Assembly: GCA_963556495.2 (NCBI GenBank)
Contig: OY747712.1
Coordinates: forward strand, 29,361,735 to 29,425,734
Source of the DNA: Valencia hispanica
Lineage: Eukaryota > Chordata > Actinopteri > Cyprinodontiformes > Valenciidae
Direction: 5' to 3'
DNA length: 64,000 nucleotides
Shown here: piece after piece, positions 24,822-36,108 of the stretch
Layout of the letters: every line of letters begins with the position of its first letter
Position numbering within the stretch: position 1 is the first letter of the stretch
Made by a program: the position numbers and the translations under genes
The notes under the pieces: model-generated
Told to the model about the DNA's origin: nothing
Database searches by the model: none
Seen by the model: only the letters and a program-made list of their open reading frames with translations

Positions 24822-26422
24822 GCTTGCAAAAGTATTCGGCCCCCTTGAACTTTTCCACATTTTGTCACATTACAGCCACAAACATGAATCAATTTTAATG
24901 GAATTTCACGTGAAAGACCAAAACAAAGTGGTGTACACGTGAGAAATGGAACGAAAATCATACATGATTCCCAATTTTTTTTACAAATAAATTACTGAAA
25001 AGTGGGTTGTGCGTAATTATTCAGCCCCCTGAGTCAATACTTTGTAGAACCACCTTTTGCTGCAATTACAGCTGCCAGTCTTTTAGGGTATGTCTCTACC
25101 AGCTTTGCACATCTAGAGACTGAAATTCTTGCCCATTCTTCTTTGTAAAACAGCTCCAGCTCAGTCAGATTAGATGGACAGCGTTTGTGAACAGCAGCTT
25201 TCAGATCTTGCCACAGATTCTCGATTGGATTTAGATCTGGACTTTGACTGGGCCATTCTAACACATGGATATGTTTTGTTTTAAACCATTCCATTGTTGT
25301 CCTGGCTTTATGTTTAGGGTCGTTGTCCTGCTGGAAGGTGAACCTCCGCCCCAGTCTCAAGTCTTTTGCAGACTCCAAGAGGTTTTCTTCCAAGATTGCC
25401 CTGTATTTGGCTCCATCCATCTTCCCATCAACTCTGACCAGCTTCCCTGTCCCTGCTGAAGAGAAGCACCCCCAGAGCATGATGCTGCCACCACCATATT
25501 TGACAGTGGGGATGGTGTGTTCAGAGTGATGTGCAGTGTTAGTTTTCCTCCACACATAGCGTTTTGCATTTTGGCCAAAAAGTTAAATTTTGGTCTCATC
25601 TGACCAGAGCACCTTCTTCCACATGTTTGCTGTGTCCCCCACATGGCTTGTGGCAAACTGCAAACAGGACTTCTTATGGTTTTCTTTTAACAATGGCTTT
25701 CTTCTTGCCACTCATCCATAAAGGCCAACTTTGTGCAATGCACCACTAATAGTTGTCCTATGGACAGATTCCCCCACCTGAGCTGTAGATCTCTGCAGCT
25801 CGTCCAGAGTCACCATGGGCCTCTTGGCTGCATTTCTGATCAGCGCTCTCCTTGTTCGGCCTGTGAGTTTAGGTGGACGGCCTTGTCTTGGTAGGTTTAC
25901 AGTTGTGCCATACTCCTTCCATTTCTGATTGATCACTTGAACAGTGCTCCGTGGGATGTTCAAGGCTTGGGAAATCTTTTTGTAGCCTAAGCCTGCTTTA
26001 AATTTCTCAAAAACTTTATCCCTGACCTGTCTGGTGTGTTCTTTGGACTTCATGGTGTTGTTGCTCCCAACATTCTCTTAGACAACCTCTGAGGCCGTCA
26101 CAGGGCAGCTGTATTTGTACTGACATTAGATTACACACAGGTGCACTCTATTTAGTCATTAGCAATCATCAGGCAATGTCTATGGGCAACTGACTGCACT
26201 CAGACCAAAGGGGGCTGAATAATTACGCACACCCCACTTTTCAGTTATTTATTTGTAAAAAATGTTTGGAATCATGTATGATTTTCGTTCCACTTCTCAT
26301 GTGCACACCACTTTGTATTGGTCTTTCACGTGGAATTCCAATCAAATTGATTCATATTTGTGGCTGTAATGTGACAAAATGTGGAAAAGTTCAAGGTGGC
26401 CGAATACTTTTGCAAGCCACTG
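24817..26422 (-). mobile_element. Full-length but broken DD34E Tc1-like element
   Basis: The left end GTGGCTTGCAAAAGTATTCG and right end (CGAATACTTTTGCAAGCCAC then TG) are inverted repeats, with an inner repeat pair around 24890-25025 and 26216-26380. The left duplication is TA; on the right it has become CA. At about 1.6 kb it is full size. The same family is the outer, badly decayed element at 43818-49480, as the shared GTATGTCTCTA...AGCTTTG stretch shows. Confidence 0.9.
25034..26053 (-). pseudogene. Tc1-like transposase, DD34E, with stop and frameshift
   Basis: The start MKSKEHTRQVRDKVFEKFKA is at 26053, and the N-terminal frame runs to 25712 with two helix-turn-helix regions and a GRPPKL box. 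The catalytic core then reads WSDETKI near 25597. The next codon is a TAA stop where relatives have glutamate, and a frameshift lies between the two halves. The frame 25034-25555 holds the glycine-rich box [18 protein letters not shown], the second aspartate in FTFQQDNDPKHKART, and the glutamate in SPDLNPIENLWQ with 34-residue spacing. It ends AVIAAKGGSTKY, the usual C-terminus. At least two lesions inactivate it. Confidence 0.9.
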
Positions 26423-26732
26423 CAACTTCAGTATAAAGTGAACATCCAATGCAAACATGACAGTGGTTCAAAGGTTGATGAAATGATATCAACACAAACT
26501 GCTCTGATGCTTTGTTGTTTTAAGGTGTCCACTTTGGTCAAGGCCCCTTAATAGCCCTGAGCTTTGGCCTTTGGGATCAACTAATCTGGATTCATATTGA
26601 ATAAAGAATACTTATTCATTGCCTTTTTTGTGTAACCCACTTTCAAAAATTCCAAACTGTCTCTTTACATTGTTTAAGCTTAACATTTATCCTGTATTTG
26701 TCTCTCTCTTTTTGGTTTTGTCTCCCATAAAG
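26423..26732 (+). other. Intron end upstream of the terminal exon
   Basis: There is nothing coding here. Its last 35 bases are pyrimidine-rich (CTCTCTTTTTGGTTTTGTCT) and end in AAAG, a plausible 3' splice site for the exon at 26733. If that exon is real, most of the DNA to its left is probably intron of the same gene. Confidence 0.45.
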
Positions 26733-26911
26733 CCGTTGTGAATGGGCAGACATCCAATGGAGGACAGCCTGGAGGTGACAACACACAAGAAAACCCCTCC
26801 AAGCCCCCTGCAGTGAAGGTGGTCGGGAGGTCACCGCCTACAAGCTGGCAACAACCATGGTGCCTTGCTCTGCTTTTTGCTGGACTTTGTTTGAAGTGGA
26901 TGCTGTTCTGA
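26733..26911 (+). CDS. Putative terminal exon with GPI-anchor-like C-terminus
   Basis: After a good splice acceptor the frame reads VVNGQTSNGGQPGGDNTQEN, then PSKPPAVKVVGRSPPTSWQQ, then a hydrophobic end PWCLALLFAGLCLKWMLF and a TGA at 26909-26911. Small residues (NGQTSNGG), a polar proline-rich spacer and a short hydrophobic tail ending at the stop fit a GPI-anchor signal, so the protein would be a cell-surface molecule. The codons read clean for 58 residues while other frames are interrupted. I do not recognise the family; a cell-adhesion or receptor-like GPI protein is possible. It lies on the same strand as, and 27 kb upstream of, the glypican exon, but no evidence ties it to that gene. 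It could still be a chance ORF. Confidence 0.5.
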
Positions 26912-27820
26912 TTACAGCACTGTCTAAAAAGGAAAAGAAAATCACTCCTCATCCCTGCCCCTTTAGGAACTTACATGACTCTTATCTTTGACATATCACA
27001 AATATGTTCCCCACTCCTGTCATCATCCTGCACGGATAGACGTCACTAAGGGCAACACAGAAATGAAGAGTGGGGCGATGTGTGGACAACAGTGTGGGCG
27101 CCTGTATATAGGTAATGAGTGGGAAACTCCAGGCTCTTGTCCCACAGGATCTTCATTGTAAAGTGCTTGTAAAGATTGACCTTGTGGTTTCCACAATACT
27201 GTTTGGGGCTAGATGTGAGTATAAAGGAGTGCTACCGCTCTTACTTCACTTGCACAGACCTAACCTTTGTATTTCAGAACGGGCTTGAATCATTCTTAAG
27301 AATGTTTACAAATGTAAACACTTATATACAAACATGATTCAAATAACATGTAGCAGCTTTCTTCTTTTTCTACTGCTGATTTTACTTATCTAAGCTATGA
27401 ACCCCTTCACTGCACTAATGCAAGCCAGGTGGAAGAATTCTCCTGTTTTACAAATTTAACTCATTTCTTTTTAGGAATTGAGGAATGCATGAAAAACCAA
27501 TATACCCATCCCAGGTGCCTGGCCCAAAACAACAGATTTGACATGCTCTAATGACTGTGTACCTTGCAGGGATTAGAATGTAATGACTTCACAGGTACAT
27601 CACAAGCTCCCTTGGACGGCTGAACATATTGTGCAGACAAACTAGGTGTGAATACTGTAGCAAGCAACTGTATATAGGTAGATAGACTTGAGTGAATATA
27701 TGACATGAACTGAATGGATTGTTAATTTGTTTTCATCCATGAATGGGCTATGCTTGTGAGCTCTACACAGCATGTCAAAATGATTTTATTGTCAAAAATA
27801 AAGGGAAAATATCTATAATT
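26912..27820 (+). other. Putative 3' UTR with polyadenylation signal
   Basis: Non-coding sequence following the terminal exon, free of recognisable transposons, unlike most of the window. AATAAA at 27797-27802 would end the transcript near 27820. Confidence 0.4.
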
Positions 27821-28302
27821 TACTACATTAAATCATTACAAGGATGGGGACTTTTACAATTTTTAACACAAGTTGTAAAATTATGGCTTTACTAATGTTT
27901 ATTGTGCATCCTCTTTTGTGTGTTCGCTTGATGACTTGCACATTATTGCACGTACAAAATGCAAACCTTTCGAAATTGCCATGGTCCTTTCTCCCAGAGC
28001 CTCAGTTTTTAATACTGTTTTTCCCTTAAAATGTCCAATAGTAAAATTATATTTTCCTGTTCTGCTCTTCTGCAACCAGATAGTGTTGAATCACCTAACA
28101 ATGCAGTATCTCTACTGTTTACACACTTAACTCCATTTTTTTTCTTCAGAAATTCCAACTTTTCAAAATGTGTTTTGATCATAAGGGCAAAAAAACGAAT
28201 TGTATTCGGACAGAAATTAATTTTTATGCCAGTTTTCCTATTATGCAGACATTAATGTTGTATTGACTGGCAATGACACAGAGGGATAAGGTTTAAATCA
28301 AA
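27821..28302. other. No recognisable feature
   Basis: AT-rich DNA with short chance ORFs. Confidence 0.4.
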
Positions 28303-28716
28303 TATTTACATATGTCACATTAATACATACACATAAAACCCTTTTTCTCTCTCACACATTAAATCATACTTTTACCTGGTTTAGGTCAGTTAGGATCATC
28401 AAACAGTTTTGATTACCCTTACTTGCCAGATCTTGTATTTTTCCATAATGTCACACAAGGAAACAGTATGTTTGAGATAATGCTTTAAAATATATCCACA
28501 GGTGTGTTTACTCAGATGTTGTGCATTAACCTTTCAGAAGCTTAGTGTATGTAAACTTTTAAATTTGAAAAAAGTTATGCAAAATTTTCTGAAACAGTCT
28601 CAATAATCTAGCACTTGGCAAATTAAAATAATTTTGCTAATCATAACTGACCTAGTCAAACAGTGAACAAAATTCTACCTTTTGTTACAGTGTATGTAAA
28701 TATCTGGTTTCAACTG
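28303..28716. mobile_element. Possible Tc1 remnant with only its terminal repeats
   Basis: The right end (AGTGTATGTAAATATCTGGT then TTCAACTG) and an inner copy (TTAGTGTATGTAAACTTTTA at about 28542) resemble the outer and inner direct repeats of Sleeping Beauty-like Tc1 ends. TTTAGGTCAGTTAGGATCAT at 28380 resembles the matching left inner region. The transposase is entirely missing. Both ends have diverged and I cannot fix the left border. Confidence 0.4.
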
Positions 28717-29984
28717 TTGCTGTCTGAGGGGGCCGACGACTAGAAACTACTACACCCTACCTGAGAATACAAAAATCAAGTGTAATTTAATACATTTATG
28801 GATTTAGATACTGAAGTCTCTAAGTGAATTTGAAATTAAGTGATAATGATTGTATTTATTTTGCCTTTCACAAGTTGAATTTTTTATATTTTGTCTTATC
28901 TAACCACAGTTGGTCCACCATAGATTTTGCTCCAAAGCAGCAGTAAATTCAACCATCTATCACTTGCTGTTTTAGGCCCTCACATATGTATAAATGTACA
29001 TATTTTTCATCTTTTGTCATTTGTTTTGTGTTTCATTTTGTCATTTTTGTATCATTATGATACAGTGTAGTTGAGCTCTATTAAAAGTGCTCTGCTCTTT
29101 CTGCTTGTCTCAGTAGTGGTTTTTAAAGGTTATAAATCGCAAACTACAAAGATTGTCTTGGGGGTTTTTTATGGACTGGCAACACCAATACACATTTACA
29201 GCTGTTTTTGTAATAAATCCTAATATGCTATATGTGCTGTTAAAATCGACTATCCTTGACATAGGCAAATTATTGGTGTAAGGGCATTTGTACATCTGTT
29301 TAATCAATCCATTGGCACCTTATATAGTCTCCACAAAGTTAGTTTTCACCTTAGTATTTTATATGTGTGTTTACACATATAAAATAAAACCTTTGCCACT
29401 TGTAGGGTTTTTAATATTTCATGTTGTCGTAACTCATTCTGATCTTGACCTTTGCTGATGCCTCTTTACATCGTATGCTTGTTGAGTTTTACAGAAACAA
29501 GATATATAGAAAGTCTTTATTTACTGCTTTAAAAGAGTTTCAGCTTAAACAACTATTATATCTGTGCAGTAACTTAAGTTGGACTGACCTGTTACATCTT
29601 AACATAAAGACACTTCCTGATATCATTACTGAGGACGATTTAAGGTAATGAGGGTCCAATCAGGACAGGGGAAATTTTGCTAAACATACCAGGCCTAGTT
29701 TGCGCCAGGAGCGTGATATTGCAAAATACATGAATAGTTCTGGCACAGTCAAACCCAGTCATGATGACAGCAGTATTGATTAAATTGGTTGTGAATGAAA
29801 TGCTGGTTGCTTCTGAAGGGGAGGTTTGCCTGTCAGTAGTATTTGACTTGCCTGTATCCCAATTATCCAAGTTTAGAGGTAATTGTTATTTTTTATTTTT
29901 TTGGGGGGGGGGGTTAGAAACTGGAAATATCTGTTATAGAATGTTCCATACTGACTAATGTTTCAATTCCTATCTATCTTGAAG
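28717..29984. other. No recognisable feature
   Basis: AT-rich DNA; a G-run occurs at 29903-29912. ORF 29445-29648 has no motif. Confidence 0.4.
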
Positions 29985-31420
29985 GCACTTTGGCAACCAA
30001 AGTTTGCTATGTATATAAATGACCTATCGTTAGCAATCAAGGCCCTGGACAAAAGGTGTCTCGATTGACCATGAAAAAATATCCATACTGTTGTATGCAG
30101 ATGATATTGTTTTGATTTCTGATTCTGAGGAGGGGCTTCAGGAGATGCTTAGTCTCGTCCACAGCTGGTGTCAGGACTGGAAATTGAATGTAAACCCTGA
30201 TAAAACTAAAGTGGTGCATTTTAGAAATCCATCAATGCCCCTGTCTGAGTTTAGTTTTTCTTGTGGTTCGCTTTCTTTGGAAACGACTAAAAATTACAAA
30301 TACTTCGGTTTGGTTCTTACACAGTTTTTGGTTTATAATGTAACTGCCAAGAATTTAGCCATGCATGCAAACAGAGCTCTCGGTGCAATTCTAGCCAAAT
30401 GTAAATGTATGGGCGGTCTTCCTTTTAAATGTTACACAGAATTGTTTGAAGGTCCTTCCTGTTTTGACCTATGCCGCAGCGGTCTGGGGTTATAAAAGTT
30501 TCTCCTGTGTTAATGCTGTGTTTAACCGGGCATGCCGATTTTACTTAGGGGTGGGTAAATACACCCTAAATGCTGCTATACAAGGTGATATGGGTTGGAA
30601 AACCCCATGGCAACATCAGTGGTCCTGTATTCTTAGAAACTGGCAGAGACTTTGTGGTATGCCTAATAGTCGTTTGTGTAAACGAGTTGTTCAGTGGGTA
30701 TTTCATCAGACAAGTGAAAAAAATTATGTGCATACGGTGAAAACATTTTCTAGCTCTATGAATATGTCTCATCTTGCCTGTATAGATATAGTTTGCACAA
30801 GTAATTATTTTAAATGTTTTAATATGGCTGTGGCAAAGGCAGACGAGGAATTGTGGCTACAGTCGATAAATAAATCAGAACGGAAAAAATGTCGCACTTA
30901 TTGCCTATTTAAAGGTACATTTGAAACAGAGCTTTATGTTGAAACTATGTTATCAAGACAGCTCATAAGTGCTTTTGCTAAATTTAGATGTGGAGTAGCT
31001 CCTTTAGCAATAGAAACTGGCAGATACACAAATACCCCAGTGGAGAGACGCTACTGTACTTTATGCCATACTGACTCTACTGAAACAGAGGCCCATGTTA
31101 TTTTACACTGTGACATAAGGACATTCGTGCTGACTTATTTTGTTCTCTTTCTAAGCATATTGCTAATTTTAAGGATCTTGATGACACAAATAAATTGTGT
31201 GTAATTTTAGCTGGTAAACGGTGCATCAATGAGTGTGCCAAAGCCTGCCATCTCATCCTTAATAGAAGGTTGTCTTTTATGAGTTCTCATTTATATAAAC
31301 AATTGTTAGTGTTTCGTTTGTAGGATACATGTGCATATATATTGTGTATGTATATGTGTCTGTTGAGGTAATTAGGTGAGTTTGTATGTATGCATGTATG
31401 TTTGTATGTATGTATGTGTA

Positions 31421-31486
<66 letters not shown>
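29985..31486 (+). mobile_element. I/Nimb-like LINE, 5'-truncated
   Basis: This non-LTR element starts within the reverse transcriptase (MYINDLSLAIKALDKR) and has the catalytic box YADDIVLIS at 30091. WKLNVNPDKTKVVHFRNPS and NYKYFGLVLTQFLVYN follow. A frameshift near 30446 moves the reading into VLPVLTYAAAVWG and on through FRCGVAPLAIETGRYTNTPV to a C-terminal cysteine-histidine motif YCTLCHTDSTETEAHVILHC. That terminal finger and the YADD box suggest the I/Nimb side of LINEs; the clade is tentative. The element ends in (TATC)n at 31421-31486, a tail type common for such elements. Confidence 0.7.
31421..31486. repeat. (TATC)n microsatellite
   Basis: About 16 TATC units, preceded by TATG-rich repeats (31384-31420). 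It sits where the 3' tail of the LINE is expected and probably grew from it. Confidence 0.9.
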
Positions 31487-34231
31487 CCAATGAACTAAAC
31501 AAGTTATTTTTACATACTTTAAGTCTACAATCGGGGAACAGAAACTATATCAATAGAAAGAGGAAGTAATTAAAAATTATCAGAAAATAATTACATTCAA
31601 TAATGTGTGTGTAGAAATGCAAATAAACTAAAAACCTCTAGGCTAAAATATTCCTTTATGGCATGTTATTGGTTCAAGTTAGGCAGAAAATACGTAAACA
31701 TATCACAATTACTCAGATAATAAACAAAGAAATAAAATACAACCAATCATAATCTGGTTTCAAAGTACTATGCTTCGTAACAGTAGGCTATCTTTCTGGT
31801 TTGGTTTGATTGTTAACCAAAACTTAGTTATATAACAAAACAAAAAAATAAACCAAAAAACAAAGGAGCTGGTTTAAAATGCAATACATCATAACATTGC
31901 TCAGGCATAGCAAACAATGACACTAAAATGGAGTTAAAAGTTTACCTCAGATACAGGACAGAAACACAAAACTAAACTACATTTTTCGTGATAAATTGTA
32001 AAATTTGAACACTGGTAGTTACACCCATAGCTGTCTATATGAATGGGTTAATGGTGGAAAACAGCAGAAAACTCAGCCATTGCCAATATTTTTGCCTTCA
32101 GCGAGAGTACACAGCTATTGGCACTATCCAGGCAACTATACCTGTGATCTGCTTTCCACACCCTGCTTCACAGGTATCCACTTCGAGTGTATTCTGTATA
32201 AGATCCTTTTAGATCTATTTTGTGCTCACAAACTTTAATCTACGTGGCTGTAGCCCTAAAAAATAAGTTGATTTTTCAATCTAAGAAATATAGTGTACCT
32301 TTGCCTAATTTATAAGTGGTCTATACTGATCAAAGTGAGTAGTGTTTCTTGTAATGAGCTCAGCATTTAAATAAAGTGATTAAAGCTTAAAAAATATAGA
32401 TACGCAAACTTGGAAGCTTTTAGTCTGACAATGTCCATGACCTTCACATGCATTCTGAAATTAGCTAAAGTGTTGTAGGATATCCAATTGTGCATGTTTG
32501 AGAACGAGGGTGGTTGATAGGTTTAACTGAGAGTTTGGGGGATCTAAGGCCACAGCTGCTTAGATGTCTGTCTGGACTATTTTAAAAAATGGCATACATC
32601 AGCACTTCTGTCCCTACATTGCAGCCACATGCACACCAAAACATCATTGCATATACAGACAGAAAGAGCGACAGCGAGACAAAAAAAAATCTTCGCTATC
32701 TTGGTAAAGATAAGATCTAAGATTAATTCAAAGAAATGTCACACCACAGAGACTGAAGCGAGCTTTGATAACATTACTTTTTTTTTGTCCAAAAGATGAT
32801 CCTGGCTTAAGCAACGTGAAAACAGACCAGCCCACTCTCCACCCTAGAAGCTCATCCACCCCATACCCCCAGATTGTCTTACGTTTTCAGCACATTGATC
32901 ACTGTGACAAGCTTGAACTGGATGAAAGAGGCAATGGAAAAGAGATGGCACTAGAAATAGCGTGTCAAAGATAGACAATTGAGTGCAGAGAGTCCTGTGG
33001 CTTCTCTAAACCACAGCTCTCCCTCTTGACTTGACTTTCAGTCATCAGATGTATCCATAGCTCTCTTCTCAGAGCTTCACTAACCATAAAAGGGTAACGT
33101 GGGCAGTCATAGCCAGTTATTGATCTGTTAATTTGTTCTGGTGGCCAACCAGTATTGAGTACATTAAATTCATTAGCTTACTATTCAAATAAATTAAACT
33201 GACAAATCATCAAGAAGATTTGATGCACAACATATTATCTTGGCAGTTTTCAAGTTTTTTCATTCTTATGCCCAATGATACTTTGAAATCTTACAGGGCA
33301 AAACAATGGTTACACCCCACCACCAATTTGGGATTGTAAAAGGTCAACCAGCCTGTACAATGCAAATATGCATGCCAGTGAATTGAAAAAAACTTCAGTT
33401 TGTACAAGTTATTTTGCTGATTACTGCCTCCAGCAAGTCATTCAAGATGGACTACATCAAATATGAGCAGTTTTTCAGCTTTGCAATACTTTAGAATCCC
33501 ATGGGATTACCAAGCTATTCTTCCTCTTATGAAAGAAAAATTGAGGTAGACTTTAAGTATCATACCACAGGCCAGAGGACTGAGCAGTTGGCTTGGATCA
33601 TTTTCAATCACTTGCCGGGGAAGTTTTCTAATTTAAGAGGCCATCTTTACTACTGTAAATTGTAGAAAAGCGCAGATTCAGTAACTTGCAACTCTGATGA
33701 ACAAGCAGGGAACACCCAGCTGCGATGACCTCAGAGGAGGTTCATGTTTGGGAGCTCTGAGTGACAACTTGATGATGGCACATATTTACAACACTCTTCC
33801 TCAGTCTGTGGGATTCTTCTGTGCACAAAAACCTTCCACAGTTAAATACGCAATCCAATAGCAGGGTCAGTAATCAGGCAGCGGTCATACACAGAGAAGT
33901 AGAGATCAGAATATTCATCCAAGGGGACAGGTAAATATTGGAGGTCTGGGGACTAGGTCATGATCCAGTTATCACAAAAGCTGCAGAATTCCATTGTTGG
34001 CTAGGCAAGGTAGGAAAAAATAGGAACATGAATTTGATCAAAACCTTGGAAACAAAACAGGGACAAGGAAAAACTGTTGGACTTCTACCAGCTCAATGCC
34101 GTAAAAAATCTGAAAGTCAGACAGAGGCTGAAGAGAACTTAAGTACTTCATCAACCAAGTGAAGCAGGTAGGTCATCAGCCAAGGCACAAGTGAGTTCAA
34201 TAAAATGATGAACAAAAGAACTAAGAGCTTT
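31487..34231. other. No recognisable feature
   Basis: About 2.7 kb without a named repeat or domain. The part from 33850 to 34230 (rich in CAGG, GTCAGACAGAGGC-type text) has the flavour of LTR or repeat DNA, but I could not find its borders. Confidence 0.35.
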
Positions 34232-34677
34232 TGTTAGGAGTCTGTTACTGTGTGCTGAGGTTTGGGTGGCTTCTGTTTACCTCTCTTCCCAGGGAGTGAT
34301 TGGCTGGCACTGCACCAGGTGCTTCCAATCAGGACCTCATTAACCCTAACCCTCATTAAGAAAACCACCCACCTACAAACTTACAAGAACTGGAACACCA
34401 CCGAAACAGGCGCTCATCCCCAGCCGAACTCAGTAATCAGTCTTCTACGTACCTCCTCCAAGAAGCCAGCCATCCATCCATCTGATGTCCAAGTAAGATC
34501 AGCTCCAGTATATAAATGTACTTTAATCTCCACTCAGTATTAATGTAACCACTCACCTGCTTCCTCCTAGTATATACTGTAAGTCAAGTTCCTGCTTGAC
34601 CTTCCCAGTTCTTTTGCTCACAATAAACATTGAACAGTTATCCGTTGTTTATATTGCTAACTAACAAACAAACCATG
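34232..34677 (+). mobile_element. Candidate solo LTR
   Basis: The segment begins near TGTTAGGAGTCTGTTACTGT and ends near AACAAACCATGGCA. It is GC-richer than its flanks and has a proline-rich-coding style typical of fish LTRs (CACCAGGTGCTTCCAATCAG). An AATAAA (34620-34628 region, CACAATAAACATTG) lies about 50 bases from the proposed end, as expected for an LTR poly(A) signal. No clear target duplication was found, so the borders are uncertain. It is unlike the LTR family at 8630, 39040 and 44512. Confidence 0.35.
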
Positions 34678-34782
34678 GCAAAAGCATAACCTCCTTGGCG
34701 GACAAAGTGAGCAACTATTGACACATCTTGCTCTTCACATACTGTGGGTGAAAATATTTTCCTATGTGGTGTATGACTAATA

Positions 34783-36106
34783 CTGACCCTGTCCAAAAAA
34801 TTTGAATATCATGGAAAAGTTGATTTCCATAATTTCATTCAAAACGTTAAACTTCCATAGATTATAAAGTCAGGGCCCACAACTTGAACGATTTCAGGTA
34901 TTTAGTTTTTGTACATAATTTGGGTTTTCAGCTCATAAAACTCACAAAAACAGTAATTCAAAAAATGTGAATACTGTGAAGAAATAAGTCCAAATTTTAC
35001 AGGGCATGACTGTTTTAAACTGAGTGTCACACACTACTCCTCTACTAAACTCAAAGCACCTGCACAGGTTTTCCCAAGTGTCATTAAATTGCTTCACTTT
35101 GGTTTGATTGTCTCAGTTAGGTTCAATATGGGAAAGACTGCAGACTTGACGACTGGCCAGAAAACCATCAATGATACCCTCCATTGGACGGGTAAGCCAC
35201 AAGTTCATAGCTAATGAGGCTGGCTGTTCAGAGTGCTATGTCCAAGCATATTAATGGAAAGACTAGTGGAAGGCCAAAATGTGGCAAGAGAAGATGCACC
35301 AGAAGAACAGCTGACCGTGGGCTTCAGCGAATTATCAAACAGAGGATTTGTGAATCTGGCAGAGATCCAGGAAGATTAATATCCAGTGTTTGTAAACTCT
35401 GCTTTCGTAAATCCAAGGTCACCGCATCAATCTACCAGAATTTTTTGGAGGACTTTATGATTCCTTCTACTGAGAATCTGTATGGAGATGCAGATTTCAT
35501 CCGCCAGCAGGATGTGGCCCCTGCCAATACCGCCAGAAGCACCAAAACCTGGTTTGATGCCCATGCCATCACAGTGCTTGACTGGCCAGCCAACTCGCTG
35601 GACCTAACCCCCATTGAGAATCTATGGGGTATTATTAAGAGGAAAATGTGGGGCACCAGACCCAAAAACAAAGAAGAGCTGACAGAAAGCATCAAGGAAA
35701 TCTGGGCTTCCATAACTCCCAGGCAATGCCACAGGCTGATTGCTTCCATGTCACGGCTGATCAAGGCAGTGACTAAGCCAAAGGGATTCCCTACAAAGTA
35801 TTGAAGATTGACATATCGTTTTAAAAGTATATTATTTGGATTGATTTGATGTGATCCTAATTTCTTTCTTTTTTTTCTACAAATACTCAGAAGTAAATGG
35901 TGATTTCTTCACAGTATTATAATTTTTTGAATTCCTGTTTTTGTGGGTTTTATGAGCTGGAAGCCCAAATTATATACAAACTAAATACTTGAAATTGTTC
36001 ATGTTGTGGACCCTGAATCTATAATATATGGAAGTTAACGTTTTAAATGGAATTATGAAAATAAATAAACCTTTCCATGATATTCTAATTTTTGGGAAAG
36101 GGTCTG
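34783..36106 (+). mobile_element. Internally deleted Tc1-like element
   Basis: The left end CTGACCCTGTCCAAAAAATT continues TGAATATCATGGAAAAG. The right end (complement CAGACCCTTTCCCAAAAATT, then AGAATATCATGGAAAGG) is its inverted copy, with long similar repeats continuing inward for roughly 200 bases. TA lies on both sides (34781-34782 and 36107-36108). At 1324 bases it is about 250-300 bases short of full size. Confidence 0.9.
35128..35804 (+). pseudogene. Tc1-like transposase lacking the first catalytic region
   Basis: The original start is probably the ATG at 35128 (MGKTADLTTGQKTINDTLHW), after which a frameshift and stops occur before 35214. The open frame 35214-35804 keeps a GRPKCGKRRCTRRTADRG stretch, then jumps from SGRDPGRL to FRKSKVTASIYQNFLEDFM. 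The region that carries the first catalytic aspartate is missing. The later residues remain: FIRQQDVAPANTARSTKTWF and SLDLTPIENLWG, 34 residues apart. The junction kept the frame open, so a shortened protein could be read from it, but it cannot be catalytic. Confidence 0.85.
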
Positions 36107-36108
36107 TA

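Noticed and set aside
33850..34230. Possible LTR or other repeat
   Set aside because: The wording looks repeat-like, but no ends, duplication or second copy in the window could be found.
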